DNA from: Hyphomicrobiales bacterium
GTDB taxonomy: Bacteria > Pseudomonadota > Alphaproteobacteria > Rhizobiales > Xanthobacteraceae
Direction: 5' to 3'
Length of the DNA stretch: 64,000 nucleotides
Assembly (NCBI GenBank): GCA_003169835.1
Contig: PNAI01000050.1
Span: forward strand, 62,001 to 126,000
Below are positions 60,980 through 64,000 of this stretch, piece by piece; position 1 is the first letter of the stretch, and the number at the start of each line of letters is the position of its first letter. The notes under the pieces were generated by a model that was not told where the DNA came from, ran no database searches, and worked only from the letters and a program-made list of their open reading frames with translations. A program made the position numbers and the translations under genes.

Positions 60980-61363
60980 GATGATGCGATCCTAGCATTT
61001 TTTTAATCCTTCGAACGACGAGAACTGTGCGGATTGCTGCATACCGTGTTCATGTAAGGCTGGTGTAAGGAACATCCCATAAGAGTTTCTGAGTCAGATG
61101 CCATCCGTCTTGCCTTATAGTGTGCGGCATTGACACAGAGCTTGGCTGCGATTGCGCGGAATAGAAGGGAGGTACTTGGCATCGATCGCGGGCGCATTAC
61201 CTGCGATGATCGATTAGGACCCTTGGCGTTCAAGACTAAGCGTATACGCCAAACGGAAATCCAAGGTTGAAGAGGCGGGCTCTTTTCGAAAAACAACAAC
61301 CGGAATTCAATTTATTTGATAGACACGACCCCAATAACGTCCTCCGGGGGATGGTGACGCCGC

Positions 61364-62608
61364 GTGCTCAAAGTCATATCCCGTTTCCAAGTTTGGTGGC
61401 GCGTGCTGTCGCGGCGCGCGCAGGCGCTGATCATTGTGACCCTCCTCGTGCTGGCTGCAGGCGTGATAATTGTATCGATGCGCGCTAGGCCTGCAGCCAT
61501 CGAGCAATCGAGCCAATCGCAGCCCACAAATCGTTATTATCCCACAGAGGCGCAGTGGGCGACACTTACGATCGAGTCGGTCGCGCAAAGTGTATTCCGC
61601 TCCGAGCTTGTCACCGAAGGAAAGATTGCCGTCGATGAGGACCGCTCGACGCCGATCTTTTCACCCTATGCGGGTCGAGTGACCAAGCTCCTTGCCAAGC
61701 CCGGCGACCAAGTTCAGCGCGGCCAGCCGTTGTTCATCGTTGAGGCCACCGACACGGTCCAGGCACTAAACGATTTTATTATAGCCATGACTGCCATGAA
61801 CAAGGCGCGCTCACAGCTCGACGTGGCCAAGATCGTCGAGAAGCGGCATCGCGAGCTATACGAAAGCAAGGCCGTCGCGCTGAAGGAATTGGAGCAGGCG
61901 CAAGTTGCGCTCGTGTCGGCGCAGAACGACATGCGCTCTTCCGAAACCGCGCTCGAGGCGGCGCGCAACCGGCTGCGCATTCTGGGCCGGACCGACGAGG
62001 AGATCGCGGTCTTCCAGGACAAGGGAAAAATCAGCCCCGAGACTCCCATCTATGCACCAATTGGCGGAACGGTCGTGCAACGCAAGGTGGGCCCGGGCCA
62101 ATATGTTGGCAGTGGATCGAGCGATCCGGTTTTCGTCATCGGCGATTTGTCAACCGTCTGGCTCTTGGCCTATATCCGCGAGACCGAAGCACCAAACGTG
62201 AGCGATGGTCAGGCGCTCAGTTTTACCGTGCTTGCGTACCCAGATCAGATTTTCCCGGCGAATATCTCTTATGTCGCGACCGCTTTGGATTTGAACACCC
62301 GCCGACTGCTCGTGCGCGCGACTGTCAATAATTCGAAAGGCCTGCTCAAGCCGGAAATGTTCGCGAGCGTCAAAATCTTCACCGGAGAAGGAGATTCCGC
62401 ACCATCTATTCCGCGCGATGCAATCATCTACGAGGGCAATATAGCCCGCGTCTGGATTGCACACGACGACAAGGGGATTGAGCTGCGTCAGATCAAGCCG
62501 GGACTCGCTAGCGGCCGAATAATCCAAGTGTTGGATGGCCTGAAACCCGGCGAGAAAGTCATCACAAAGGGCAGCCTCTTTATCGACCGTGCCGCCGCCG
62601 GCAGTTAG
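61364..62608 (+). CDS. RND efflux periplasmic adaptor (CzcB/CusB-like)
   Basis: FSPYAGRVTKLLAKPGDQVQRGQPLFIVEATDTVQ...APIGGTVVQRKVGPGQYVGSG. Confidence 0.9.
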   Translation: MLKVISRFQVWWRVLSRRAQALIIVTLLVLAAGVIIVSMRARPAAIEQSSQSQPTNRYYPTEAQWATLTIESVAQSVFRSELVTEGKIAVDEDRSTPIFSPYAGRVTKLLAKPGDQVQRGQPLFIVEATDTVQALNDFIIAMTAMNKARSQLDVAKIVEKRHRELYESKAVALKELEQAQVALVSAQNDMRSSETALEAARNRLRILGRTDEEIAVFQDKGKISPETPIYAPIGGTVVQRKVGPGQYVGSGSSDPVFVIGDLSTVWLLAYIRETEAPNVSDGQALSFTVLAYPDQIFPANISYVATALDLNTRRLLVRATVNNSKGLLKPEMFASVKIFTGEGDSAPSIPRDAIIYEGNIARVWIAHDDKGIELRQIKPGLASGRIIQVLDGLKPGEKVITKGSLFIDRAAAGS

Positions 62609-62639
62609 TTGAGATCATGCGTAAGCCAAGTGCCATTTC

Positions 62640-64000
62640 ATGAATTCAATAATAGCATTTGCACTTAAGCAACGCGTCCTGATGCTGGTCGTATTTCTCA
62701 TGACCTTCGTCGGTGGCGTATTTGCATTTCAACAGCTCAATATCGAAGCCTATCCCGACCCTACGCCGCCTATGGTGGACATTATCACACAGAGTCCCGG
62801 GCTTTCGGCGGAGGAGATCGAACGCTATATCACCATCCCGATCGAGGCCCAGATTTCTGCATTACGCAATCTCCGGACGATCCGGACCATCTCGCTTTAC
62901 GGTCTGTCAGACGTGAAGCTGCAGTTCACTTTTGATTACACCTATGAGGAGGCGTTGCAGCAGGTCCTGAACAGGCTCTCCCAACTTCCGGCCTTGTTAA
63001 ACAATGCACAACCGCAAATCTCTCCGGTCAGCCCAATCGGGGAAATTTACCGCTATAAGCTTGTCGGCCCGCCCAACTACAGTGTGCTCGATCTCAAGAC
63101 TCTGCAGGATTGGGTGTTACAGCGACGCTTCCGCGCTGTGCCAGGTGTGATTGACGTCACCGGCTGGGGCGGGAAAACCAAGACCTTCGAATTGCAGGTC
63201 GACTTCAACAAACTCGTTGCCTACGGGCTCACGCTGCCACAACTGTTGCAGGCTCTCAACAACAGCAACAATAATGTCGGCGGCAATACCGTAAACATAG
63301 GCCCTCAGGTGGCGGTGGTGCGCGGTGTTGGGCTTATCCGCTCGATGGACGATCTTCGCAACACGATGCTCAGTCAGAGCAGCGGCACTCCGGTGTTCGT
63401 GAAGGACGTTGCAACGGTAATTATCGGCAACCAACCGCGACTTGGCATTGCCGGCAAAGATGATGACGACGACATCGTGCAGGGTATCGTGCTGATGCGG
63501 CGCGGTGAAAAGAGCATGGAGACGATCACTGGGGTGAAGCAGGAGGTCGAGAGAATCAATAACTCAAGCCTTCTGCCGCCCGGAGTACGAATCGAGCGCA
63601 TCTACGATCGCAAGGAGCTGATTGACACGACTACCAGAACAGTGCTGCACAACATGATTTTCGGGATTGGCCTTGTCTTTCTGTTGCAATGGGTATTTCT
63701 CGGCAATTTGCGCAGCGCAATCATCGTCGGCATGACGATTCCTTTCGCGCTGTTCTTTGCGGTCGGCATCCTGGTACTTCGTGGCGAGTCAGCAAATCTC
63801 TTGTCCGTTGGCGCAATCGACTTCGGCCTCATCGTCGACGCGACCGTCATAATGGTCGAAAGTATATTTCGCTGGTTGAGCGGGGCTGGCAAACAGACAG
63901 CAACTGACGAAGCGATCCGGACGCTGCCACCGGCGGGACTACATGGCAAGTTGCTCACAATCTTTCACGCAGCCGCAGACGTCAATCGCTCGATTTTCTT
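62640..64000 (+). CDS. HME-type RND efflux permease (CzcA-like), truncated by right window edge
   Basis: ATG 62640: MNSIIAFALKQRVLMLVVFLMTFVGGVFAFQQLNIEAYPDPTPPMVDIITQSPGLSAEEIERYITIPIE...VGAIDFGLIVDATVIMVES; missing from the ORF track because it leaves the window. Confidence 0.92.
   Translation, partial: MNSIIAFALKQRVLMLVVFLMTFVGGVFAFQQLNIEAYPDPTPPMVDIITQSPGLSAEEIERYITIPIEAQISALRNLRTIRTISLYGLSDVKLQFTFDYTYEEALQQVLNRLSQLPALLNNAQPQISPVSPIGEIYRYKLVGPPNYSVLDLKTLQDWVLQRRFRAVPGVIDVTGWGGKTKTFELQVDFNKLVAYGLTLPQLLQALNNSNNNVGGNTVNIGPQVAVVRGVGLIRSMDDLRNTMLSQSSGTPVFVKDVATVIIGNQPRLGIAGKDDDDDIVQGIVLMRRGEKSMETITGVKQEVERINNSSLLPPGVRIERIYDRKELIDTTTRTVLHNMIFGIGLVFLLQWVFLGNLRSAIIVGMTIPFALFFAVGILVLRGESANLLSVGAIDFGLIVDATVIMVESIFRWLSGAGKQTATDEAIRTLPPAGLHGKLLTIFHAAADVNRSIF

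Overview
Alphaproteobacterial (Rhizobiales-like, GC-rich) chromosomal window. It contains: (i) a metabolic/transport stretch with two Bug/TctC-type solute-binding proteins, VOC, M24 peptidase and DUF2336 proteins; (ii) a near-complete tad/Flp pilus locus (~10.5-26.2 kb: two flp pilins, cpaB, cpaC, tadG, tadE, cpaE, cpaF, tadB, tadC, tadD, cpaA); (iii) a ~16.8 kb integrated element (27058-43835) bounded by a perfect 45-bp direct repeat of the tRNA-Cys(GCA) 3' part. The element encodes a tyrosine integrase, an AlpA-like HTH protein, a primase/helicase-like protein and small- and large-terminase-like proteins, but no recognisable portal, capsid or tail genes. Its right half carries defence-like cargo (TIR protein, DUF2971 protein, HNH-like protein, PIN-domain pair, UDG-like protein). 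(iv) A flank with integrase debris and an orphan third Flp pilin; (v) ordinary chromosomal genes (pcm-like, TolC, PopZ/DUF2497, MFS, valS, etc.); (vi) a decayed IS5-family element truncating a higB-like toxin next to higA; (vii) an HME-RND efflux locus running off the right edge. The best candidate for an undescribed system is the tRNA-Cys element, read as a possible phage satellite with a candidate iteron/palindrome replication origin around 32.44-32.74 kb. All family calls come from reading the protein sequences; no database search was possible.
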